5,072 bases of DNA from Acidobacteriota bacterium (lineage in GTDB: Bacteria; Acidobacteriota; Vicinamibacteria; Vicinamibacterales; JAKQTR01): positions 1 through 5,072 of the forward strand of contig JAPKZP010000184.1 in NCBI GenBank assembly GCA_026393735.1, read 5' to 3'. The translations under genes and the position numbers were made by a program. Under the pieces are notes generated by a model, which was not told the DNA's origin, searched no databases, and saw nothing but the letters and a program-made list of their open reading frames with translations. Shown here one piece after another: positions 1-5,072 of the stretch. The first letter of the stretch is position 1. Each line of letters opens with the position of its first letter.

Positions 1-1980
1 GAAGGTCGCCCCGTGATTCATGTCCGTTACGCCTTCGTCCGTCAGCGCGTTCACGTCGGGGTCTCCCTCGTGGCACCAGCCCTCGAGCACGTGCACCACA
101 CCGGGCCGCACAGCCGCCGTCACCCGTGCCTCGAGTTCCACGCGACCGCGCGCATTCCAGACCGCTACGCGGTTCCCGTCCCCGATGCCCCGACCCTGCG
201 CGTCGTCCGGGTGAATGTCCAGGACGTGGGGACGCTCGACCTCGCGCACCCAGTCGAGGTTGCCGAACTGCGAATGAATGCGATCGCGCGTCTTGCACGA
301 CAGGAGCTGCAGCGGATAGCGATCGCGGAGCGGTGACGCGCAGCCTTCGTCGAGCGGAACGTAGTCCGGGAGCGAGTCCACCTGCCAGCGGGTTCGGGCC
401 TCCGGACAGTTGAACTCGACCTTGCCCGACGGCGTGGGGAAGCGGCGATCTGCGAATGCGACGTCTCCGCGTCCCGACAGATCCATCGGGCGCGTGGGCA
501 GGACCTCGATCGCATCGGCATGTCCCTCCGGCAGCAACTCACGAAGAAAGGCGCGCCGGTCTGCGGGGAAGTAGCGCGTGTCGTAACCGAAGCGGCCGCA
601 GAGCAGCCGCCAGATTTCGCTCTCCGGCTTCACCGCTCCAGGCGGATCGAGCACGCGGGCGCGCCACTGCAGGTACGGATGCCAGTACGCGGTGACGAGA
701 TCCTCCTCCTCGAACAGCGACTTCGCCGGGAGGACGATGTGCGCGAGCCGCGCGGTGGGCGTCATGAACTGGTCCACGACGACGACGAGATCGAGGGCCG
801 ACAAGGCCTGTCGGATGCGCGGCGCGGCGGGGTTCTGGGCGGCCGGATTGCCGCGCTCGATCCAGGCGGCGCGAATCGGCGGCGCATCAAGGCCTTCGAG
901 GTGCTTCGCCAGTTGGGAAACGGGGATGCCGCGCATGCCGGGCGGTTCAGGCGGCAGCGGCAGGTCGCGCAGGCAGTGGCTCGCGAGGTTGGCGTACTGC
1001 CAGCCGCCGCCTGCGACGCCGACGTTGCCGGTCAGCGCCGGCAGCAGCGCGACCGCCCGCATGGTCTGGCCGGCGCGGTGATGCCGCTGGAGGCCGAAGC
1101 CCGCCATGAGCAGCGCCGGCTTCGTCCGCGCGTAGTCGACTGCGAGCGCGCGGATCGCGGCCGCGTCGACGCCGGTGATGTCCGCGACTCGACTAACCGG
1201 ATAGTCGGCCAGCCGCGCGCGGTAGTCCTCGAACCCGCTCGCGTGGTCGGCGAGAAAGGCCGCATCGTGAAGCCCGGCATCGACAATGACCCGGGCCAGC
1301 CCGAGGGCCAGAGCCGCGTCGGTCCCGGGACGCGGACGCAGGTGCACGTCGGCGGCGTCGGTCGTATCGGTCGCGCGCGGGTCGACCACGACGACGCGAG
1401 CCCCCTGCGCCTGGGCGTCCAGAATCAGGCGCCACTGATGGACGTTGGTTTCGGCCGGGTTGTGGCCCCAGATCAGGATGAACCGGCTCTCGACGGTGAG
1501 GCGCGGGTGGTTATGGCGGTTGTCGCCGTAGGTCAGGCGCGTCGCCTCGAGCCCGGCGGGCCAGCAGAGGTCGCCGAACGTCGTCGTGCACCCGCCGAAC
1601 TGGCGCCAGAACGCCATCGACAGGCCGCCGAGCGCGCCGTGCGATCCCGATCCTTCGTAGTAGAGGGCCGCCTGCGGGCCGTGCGCGTCACGAGCCCGTG
1701 TCAGCGCCTCGCAGATCTCTCCAAGCGCGTCGTCCCACGCGATCGGGTCGAAGTCCGAACCCGAGGCTCGGCGGCGCAGCGGCGTCAGCAGTCGGTCGGG
1801 ATAGGTGGTGCGCCTGGCGTAACTCAGGCCTTTCAGGCAGACGTGCCCGCGCGTGGCGGGATTCAGGGGGTCGCCTTCGATCGACGTGATGCGGTCGTGC
1901 TCGTCAAGCGTGACGAGCATCCCGCAGGTGCAGTAGCAGTTCCGTGGGCAGACCGTGCGGACACGCCGCGGCGCCGGCAT
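1..1980 (-). CDS. Molybdopterin-dependent oxidoreductase (DMSO reductase superfamily, Fe4S4 + bis-MGD), C-terminus cut by window edge
   Basis: The frame gives 660 residues from ATG at 1980 and is still open at base 1. An N-terminal Fe4S4 domain shows C11-x3-C15-x3-C19 and a fourth Cys at C48 in the CLKG motif, whose Lys is the usual electron-transfer residue of the family. The catalytic domain follows: LCWPAG with Cys139 where the molybdenum ligand normally sits, IWGHNPAET (170-178), VVVDPR (197-202) and RPRPGTD (215-221). Later come GNPA and the VLPAKSLFEEEDLV segment typical of these enzymes. The molydopterin dinucleotide-binding C-terminal domain starts near residue 553 and contains NALTDEGVTDMNHGATF at the edge, so probably only a few tens of residues are missing. 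There is no twin-arginine signal or membrane segment, so I infer a cytoplasmic enzyme. The substrate cannot be read from the sequence; formate dehydrogenase-like, YyaE-like or other anaerobic dehydrogenase roles are all possible. No Shine-Dalgarno precedes the ATG. The next Met (21) lies past three cluster cysteines and cannot be the start; a GTG at 1998 is an alternative. Confidence 0.93.
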   Translation of the reverse strand, partial: MPAPRRVRTVCPRNCYCTCGMLVTLDEHDRITSIEGDPLNPATRGHVCLKGLSYARRTTYPDRLLTPLRRRASGSDFDPIAWDDALGEICEALTRARDAHGPQAALYYEGSGSHGALGGLSMAFWRQFGGCTTTFGDLCWPAGLEATRLTYGDNRHNHPRLTVESRFILIWGHNPAETNVHQWRLILDAQAQGARVVVVDPRATDTTDAADVHLRPRPGTDAALALGLARVIVDAGLHDAAFLADHASGFEDYRARLADYPVSRVADITGVDAAAIRALAVDYARTKPALLMAGFGLQRHHRAGQTMRAVALLPALTGNVGVAGGGWQYANLASHCLRDLPLPPEPPGMRGIPVSQLAKHLEGLDAPPIRAAWIERGNPAAQNPAAPRIRQALSALDLVVVVDQFMTPTARLAHIVLPAKSLFEEEDLVTAYWHPYLQWRARVLDPPGAVKPESEIWRLLCGRFGYDTRYFPADRRAFLRELLPEGHADAIEVLPTRPMDLSGRGDVAFADRRFPTPSGKVEFNCPEARTRWQVDSLPDYVPLDEGCASPLRDRYPLQLLSCKTRDRIHSQFGNLDWVREVERPHVLDIHPDDAQGRGIGDGNRVAVWNARGRVELEARVTAAVRPGVVHVLEGWCHEGDPDVNALTDEGVTDMNHGATF

Positions 1981-1981
1981 G

Positions 1982-2007
1982 GGCCGGGAGTGTAGCACGG
2001 CCGGGAG
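1982..2007 (-). repeat. 9-bp direct repeat just upstream of the oxidoreductase start
   Basis: Read on the minus strand, CTCCCGGCC occurs twice (2007-1999 and 1990-1982), 17 bases apart centre to centre. The second copy ends one base before the ATG at 1980. The 8 bases between the copies, with the first base of the second copy, overlap a weak -10-like TACACT (1994-1989). Part of the first copy can also pair in a hairpin, CGGCCG-N6-CGGCCG (2015-1998). A repeated operator-like site is possible, but in GC-rich DNA such short repeats also arise by chance. Confidence 0.35.
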
Positions 2008-2020
2008 AGCGGCCGGTTCC

Positions 2021-2038
2021 GTCGGGGCGTCGGGGCGT
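2021..2038. repeat. Short 8-bp tandem repeat (GTCGGGGC, two copies plus GT)
   Basis: Two adjacent copies of GTCGGGGC are followed by GT, directly abutting the stop codon of the 74-residue gene. It is the only exact tandem repeat I noticed in the window. It has no T-tract and no clear fold, so I assign no function. Confidence 0.4.
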
Positions 2039-2262
2039 TACGCCACCACGTGGCGCGAGAGCAGGCGAACCGGTCTCAAGCCGGCGACGCTGCACCACTG
2101 GCGGTACCAGTCGTTCCCCGACAGAAACGACATGGCGTCGCGACGGACCTCCGCGGGCAGCGTCGGGTCGAGCGCATCGGCCAGCGCCTGTTTGATCACC
2201 GCGCACGCGAGCGTCTTGGCGGCCAGTTCCGGGACATGAGCGTAGGCTTCGTGCTGCTGCAT
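2038..2262 (-). CDS. Small protein of unknown function, 74 residues, upstream of the oxidoreductase
   Basis: Starting at ATG 2262 the product is a compact, mostly helical, soluble 74-residue protein with no signal peptide or membrane segment. An N-terminal helix covers about residues 9-28 (LAAKTLACAVIKQALADAL). It is followed by a DPTLPAEVRRDAMSFL segment and a Trp/Cys-rich tail with NDWYRQWC and AGLRP. The WC...AGLxP ending resembles short bacterial and prophage proteins of unknown role, but I cannot name a family. The frame stays open back to an ATG at 2376, but the extra 38 residues are Arg/Gly/Pro-rich and look non-coding, so I prefer 2262; a weak GAGA lies 6 bases before it. Its TAA is in the same frame as the oxidoreductase, 57 bases upstream of that ATG, so co-transcription is likely. 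Codon choice is GC-rich at third positions like the neighbours, which supports real coding. Confidence 0.65.
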   Translation of the reverse strand: MQQHEAYAHVPELAAKTLACAVIKQALADALDPTLPAEVRRDAMSFLSGNDWYRQWCSVAGLRPVRLLSRHVVA

Positions 2263-2521
2263 CTGGATTCTCGGGGCTGTCGTGCCCCCGCCTCTCTCGA
2301 AGTGTCCGGCACGCGGAGCGCGGGCCGCCATACCGGGAAGATGAGCAAGTCCGATGCCCAGTGCAGGCGTGTGCAACGGCGCGCGAGCGTGGGCAGCCCA
2401 GCGTCATGAGACCGACGTGGAACTCGCCGTGCGTCAACAGTTTGGCGCGTGAGTGCGTGGGAATTCACGGATCGAAGTGCGACGAGACGGCAGGCCGGGT
2501 GGCGGGAGGTTGGAGAAACTG

Positions 2522-2561
2522 CGGTCGGAATCCCTGCCCACGATGGCAGGGATTCCGACCG
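2522..2561 (-). terminator. Perfect 17-bp hairpin after the duplicated helical protein gene; probable terminator
   Basis: The arms 2522-2538 and 2545-2561 are exact reverse complements with a 6-base loop (cacgat). The structure begins 7 bases after the TAG stop at 2569-2571. On the minus strand it is followed by CAGTTTCTCC, only a short T-run, so it is a strong stem with a weak tail. Position and strength favour a transcription terminator or 3' end-protecting stem for the gene at 2569-3300. A copy of a dispersed intergenic palindrome is the alternative. Confidence 0.7.
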
Positions 2562-2568
2562 TACGCGT

Positions 2569-3300
2569 CTACTTGAAGACCTGCTCGAGCGCCTCGTACG
2601 CGCCGTGCATGGTGTCGATGGCGGCCTTGATCTTCGTCTCGTCCTTGGTGGCGAGCGACGCCACGGCCGCATCGACGGCCTTGGAGAGTTCTGCGCGTTG
2701 CGCCGTGAAGCCGTCGGTCTTCGCCTTGAGCCGGTCGGGCAACGTGGCCTTGTTGAGGACGTCCATCTTGACCTTCAGGGTCTGGACAGTGTCCATCGCC
2801 TTGGCGGGCTGGAACGGGTTCAACTGGTAGTGGTAGAGCACGTACAGCGACGCGTGGAAGTCCTCCATCTCCTTGAGGACCGGCCGGATGATCTTGCCGA
2901 GGCTCTCGTACTGGGCGTGGAGCTTTTCGGCCGCTTTCAACAGCGCGTCATTGTCGCCCGCGGTCACCGCCGCCTTGAACGCGGTGACGCAGGTCTGAAG
3001 ATCGGCCACGCCCGTCTTCCACTGGGGCGCCTTGTCCCGCAGGATTCCCGGCAGTTCAGCCGCGGCAATGGCCGCCATGTGCGTGTCGAGCGCAGGCACC
3101 ATGGCGGCGAGCGCCTTGTAGTCCTTGTTGGGCCACGCCTCATGCCACATCGGCATGATGACTTCGTGCATGGCATCGAGCGCCGGGACGGCAGCTTTGG
3201 TTTCATCCGGTCTGGGAACCTGCGCCGTGGCCGGCACCACAACGAAGCCCAGGCTCACGATCGCAACGACCAGCATCAGCATCACAGAGACACGAGACAT
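2569..3300 (-). CDS. Exported helical protein with two tandem 95-residue units, function unknown
   Basis: ATG 3300 is chosen over ATG 3348 because GGAGGA sits 7 bases before it and the frame then opens directly into a signal peptide: MSR, a hydrophobic core at about residues 4-22, and a likely cleavage after ATA (residue 26). The mature protein, about 217 residues, is alpha-helical and rich in Ala, Lys and Met. Residues 44-138 and 148-242 align end to end without a gap, with about 21 identities by eye. These include paired His45/His149, His53/His157, His128/His232, Tyr131/Tyr235 and a shared YE-x-L ending. Each unit reads as a helical hairpin or four-helix-bundle half with an HxxxxxxxH start. 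There is no CXXCH haem c motif and only one Cys in the mature part (104). I infer a periplasmic metal- or haem-binding bundle, loosely like cytochrome c'/b562 folds, but no family is recognised. It stands alone, with its own ribosome binding site and a hairpin after its stop. Confidence 0.88.
   Translation of the reverse strand: MSRVSVMLMLVVAIVSLGFVVVPATAQVPRPDETKAAVPALDAMHEVIMPMWHEAWPNKDYKALAAMVPALDTHMAAIAAAELPGILRDKAPQWKTGVADLQTCVTAFKAAVTAGDNDALLKAAEKLHAQYESLGKIIRPVLKEMEDFHASLYVLYHYQLNPFQPAKAMDTVQTLKVKMDVLNKATLPDRLKAKTDGFTAQRAELSKAVDAAVASLATKDETKIKAAIDTMHGAYEALEQVFK
2575..2859 (-). repeat. Second 95-residue unit of the exported helical protein
   Basis: Encodes residues 148-242, beginning FHASLYVLYH and ending MHGAYEALEQVF. 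It matches the first unit (2887-3171) residue for residue in length. Similarity is at protein level only, pointing to an old duplication. Confidence 0.7.
2887..3171 (-). repeat. First 95-residue unit of the exported helical protein
   Basis: Encodes residues 44-138, beginning MHEVIMPMWH and ending LHAQYESLGKII. A nine-residue linker containing RPVLKEMED joins it to the second unit. Confidence 0.7.
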
Positions 3301-3307
3301 GAATGCA

Positions 3308-3313
3308 TCCTCC
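3308..3313 (-). promoter_or_regulatory. Ribosome binding site for the exported helical protein
   Basis: GGAGGA on the minus strand lies 7 bases before ATG 3300. It decides the start in favour of 3300 rather than the in-frame ATG at 3348. Confidence 0.85.
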
Positions 3314-3338
3314 GCAGTGAAAAGGGGCAAGACAGGAA

Positions 3339-3348
3339 ATGGTAACAT
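3339..3348. promoter_or_regulatory. Possible overlapping divergent -10 elements
   Basis: ATGGTAACAT is a near-palindrome that reads as an extended -10 on both strands: TGG-TAACAT on plus and TGT-TACCAT on minus. It is one of the few AT-rich spots in the 125-base divergent region. It would give leaders of about 70 bases for the amidohydrolase and about 30 bases for the helical protein. No good -35 accompanies either, so the call is tentative. Confidence 0.25.
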
Positions 3349-3413
3349 GCCACCCGATTTGCGCGTGTGAGACCCGATCGCATCCCGGCAGGTTTCGCGC
3401 GCGAGGTCTCGAC

Positions 3414-3420
3414 AGGAGGT
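3414..3420 (+). promoter_or_regulatory. Ribosome binding site for the amidohydrolase
   Basis: AGGAGGT, a near-perfect Shine-Dalgarno, lies 5 bases before GTG 3426. It supports a GTG start there; the first in-frame ATG is codon 15, inside the signal peptide. Confidence 0.85.
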
Positions 3421-3425
3421 GTGCC

Positions 3426-5072
3426 GTGGCGACTGGCGTGCGTGGCTCAGTGCGTGTCCTCATCCTGATGGTCCTGGCCGTGGCCGTGACTGGGGTGGCC
3501 GGCCCCGGCGCCCAGGCGCCCGCCAGAGTCGAGCCGGCAACACTCGTCCTGCAGAACGGGAAGATTGTGACAGTCGACGACAGCCGCCCCGAGGCGCGCG
3601 CCGTCGCCATGCGCGGCGACACGATTGTGGCGATCGGCTCGGAGGCCGACGTCACGCCATATATTGCGGCATCGACGACGGTCATCGATCTCAAGGGCGC
3701 GCTGGCCGTGCCGGGGATCGTGGAGAGCCATGGGCACTTTCTCGGCATCGGACAGGCCAAGCTCGGCCTCGAGCTGATGCCCACCACCAGCTGGGATCAG
3801 ATTGTCGGAATGGTGGCTGAGGCCGTGAAGCAGGCGAAGCCAGGCGAGTGGATCGTCGGGCGCGGGTGGCACCAGGAGAAGTGGACCAGCCGTCCCCAGC
3901 CGAACGTTGAAGGGTTTCCGACCCACGAGTCGCTCGACACGGTGTCTCCGGACAACCCGGTCATCCTCACGCACGCGAGCGGGCACGCGACGTTCGCGAA
4001 CGCCAGGGCGATGGCCTTGGCGGGGGTGACGAGGGACACACCCAACCCGGCCGGCGGCGAGATCCTGAAGGACGCGCGGGGCAATCCGATCGGTGTCTTT
4101 CGCGAGACGGCGTCGGGATTGATCGGCCAGGCCCGGAGCGCCTCGCGCGCGAAGATGACGGCTGCGGATCTCGAGGCCGAGTCGCGGCGCATCATCGCGC
4201 TCGCCGACCGGGAGTGTCTGTCGAAAGGCATCGCGACGTTCCACGACGCGGGTGAGTCGTTTCAGACGATCGACCTCGTCAAGCGTGTCGTCCAGGAAGG
4301 CAAACTGGGGGTCCGGCTCTACGTGATGGTGGGAGACAGCAACGCGAAGCTCGCGCAGAACCTGGCGAAGTACCGCGCGATCGGGCTCGGGAACAACCAC
4401 CTCACGATTCGCGCCGTCAAGGCCTACATGGATGGGGCGCTCGGATCGCGCGGCGCATGGCTGCTCGAGCCGTATACGGACCTTCCGGGCCACGCCGGGC
4501 TGAACACGACGCCGATCGAGGAACTCAGGGAAACGGCAAAGCTCGCCATGGCGAACGGGTATCAACTGGGGATCCACGCCATCGGCGACCGCGCGAACCG
4601 CGAAGTCCTGAACATCTACGAGGAGATCTTCAGGGCCAACCCCGCCAAGAAGGACCTGCGGTGGCGGGATGAGCACACGCAGCATCTCAACGCGGCCGAC
4701 ATCGCCCGGTTCGGCAAGCTCGGCGTCATCGCCGCGATGCAGGGCATTCACTGCACGTCGGACGCGCCGTACGTCCTCGCGCGCCTGGGCCCGAAGCGGG
4801 CCGAGGAGGGGGCGTACGTGTGGCAGAAGCTCATGCAGACGGGCGCCATGATCGCCAACGGCACCGATGCCCCGGTCGAGGACGTGGATCCGATTCCCAA
4901 CTACTACGCGACGGTCACGCGGCGGCTGCAGGACGGCTCCGTGTTCTATGGCGACCAGAAGATGTCGCGGATGGAAGGCCTGAAGTCCTACACGATCAAC
5001 GGCGCCTACGCGGCGTTCGAAGAGAACATCAAGGGATCGCTGAAGCCCGGCAAGCTCGGCGACATCACCGTC
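3426..5072 (+). CDS. Exported metal-dependent amidohydrolase, YtcJ/Amidohydro_3 type, C-terminus cut by window edge
   Basis: The GTG start behind AGGAGGT opens 549 residues that are still coding at the last base. Residues 1-31 look like a Sec signal peptide: Arg residues at 6 and 10, a hydrophobic stretch at about 9-25, and cleavage near AQA. The mature part begins with the beta-sandwich strand LVLQNGKIVTVD. It then shows the metal-binding HxH as ESHGHF (His102, His104), VKAYMDGALGSRG (331-343) typical of this subfamily, HAIGDRA (His384), RDEHTQH (His417) and NGTDAPVE (Asp481). KPGKLGDITV at the edge is the usual return to the sandwich, so perhaps 40-60 residues are missing. Such enzymes hydrolyse amide or related C-N bonds (NfdA N-formamide deformylase is a characterised relative); the substrate here is unknown. 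Relatives commonly have DxHxH at the metal site; here Glu100 replaces the Asp. The signal peptide places it in the periplasm or outside. It is transcribed away from the helical protein gene across a shared 125-base region. Confidence 0.94.
   Translation, partial: MATGVRGSVRVLILMVLAVAVTGVAGPGAQAPARVEPATLVLQNGKIVTVDDSRPEARAVAMRGDTIVAIGSEADVTPYIAASTTVIDLKGALAVPGIVESHGHFLGIGQAKLGLELMPTTSWDQIVGMVAEAVKQAKPGEWIVGRGWHQEKWTSRPQPNVEGFPTHESLDTVSPDNPVILTHASGHATFANARAMALAGVTRDTPNPAGGEILKDARGNPIGVFRETASGLIGQARSASRAKMTAADLEAESRRIIALADRECLSKGIATFHDAGESFQTIDLVKRVVQEGKLGVRLYVMVGDSNAKLAQNLAKYRAIGLGNNHLTIRAVKAYMDGALGSRGAWLLEPYTDLPGHAGLNTTPIEELRETAKLAMANGYQLGIHAIGDRANREVLNIYEEIFRANPAKKDLRWRDEHTQHLNAADIARFGKLGVIAAMQGIHCTSDAPYVLARLGPKRAEEGAYVWQKLMQTGAMIANGTDAPVEDVDPIPNYYATVTRRLQDGSVFYGDQKMSRMEGLKSYTINGAYAAFEENIKGSLKPGKLGDITV

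Noticed and set aside
520..1995. Long plus-strand open frame of 491 codons
   Set aside because: It lies antisense to the molybdopterin oxidoreductase, whose motifs are unmistakable. Its product is Arg/Val/Gly-rich with no recognisable domain, as expected from the reverse complement of GC-rich coding DNA.
2263..2376. N-terminal extension of the 74-residue gene to ATG 2376
   Set aside because: The added residues are low-complexity Arg/Gly/Pro sequence with no ribosome binding site; the conserved-looking part starts after Met at 2262.
1904..2437. Minus-strand open frame of 177 codons spanning the small gene and the oxidoreductase start
   Set aside because: It overlaps both better-supported genes in another frame and encodes an Arg/Ser-rich product without motifs.
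2432..2437. TTGACG on the minus strand as a -35 box for the small gene
   Set aside because: No acceptable -10 box follows at 16-19 bases, and it is about 170 bases from the start codon.
2449..3345. Plus-strand open frame of 298 codons
   Set aside because: Antisense to the exported helical protein, which has a Shine-Dalgarno, a signal peptide and an internal repeat. This frame is a His/Arg-rich shadow.
3369..3410. Inverted repeat GAGACC...GGTCTC in the amidohydrolase leader
   Set aside because: Only six base pairs around a 30-base loop; readily explained by chance and too weak to call a riboswitch or operator.
3447..4751. Minus-strand open frame of 434 codons
   Set aside because: Antisense to the amidohydrolase with its full set of catalytic motifs; its Arg/Val-rich product shows no domain.
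1..5072. CRISPR array, tRNA/rRNA, insertion sequence or defence genes
   Set aside because: No spaced repeats, cloverleaf-like segments, transposase or nuclease motifs, or terminal inverted repeats were seen on either strand.

Overview
The window is high-GC (roughly two thirds G+C by eye) bacterial chromosomal DNA. It holds three genes on the minus strand and one divergent gene on the plus strand. The mix of a secreted Amidohydro_3 enzyme, a soluble molybdopterin oxidoreductase and an exported helical protein of no recognised family fits soil or sediment bacteria such as Acidobacteriota (Vicinamibacteria-like) or Gemmatimonadota. That placement is inferred from style, not from a marker gene. 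No tRNA, rRNA, CRISPR array, transposase, integrase or phage structural gene was seen.

Layout. Positions 1-1980 (minus) encode most of a cytoplasmic molybdopterin (bis-MGD) oxidoreductase whose C-terminus lies beyond the left edge. A 57-base gap with short repeats separates it from a 74-residue protein of unknown function at 2038-2262 (minus). From 2263 to 2521 no gene is convincing. A perfect 17-bp hairpin at 2522-2561 lies just after the stop of a 243-residue exported protein at 2569-3300 (minus). That protein consists of two tandem, ungapped 95-residue helical units. The 125-base region 3301-3425 is a divergent intergenic region with a good ribosome binding site for each flanking gene. From 3426 to the right edge (plus) runs an exported metal-dependent amidohydrolase of the YtcJ/Amidohydro_3 type, 549 residues visible.

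The two complete-edge enzymes run off the window, so both are partial. The 74-residue gene and the oxidoreductase probably share a transcript: same strand, short gap, same reading frame. The duplicated helical protein is probably a separate unit ended by the hairpin. Nothing in the sequence links the amidohydrolase functionally to the oxidoreductase; adjacency of the divergent pair is the only connection.

The most unusual item is the internally duplicated periplasmic helical protein, with histidines kept at matching positions in both halves. No defence system, mobile element or clearly novel multi-gene system is evident.
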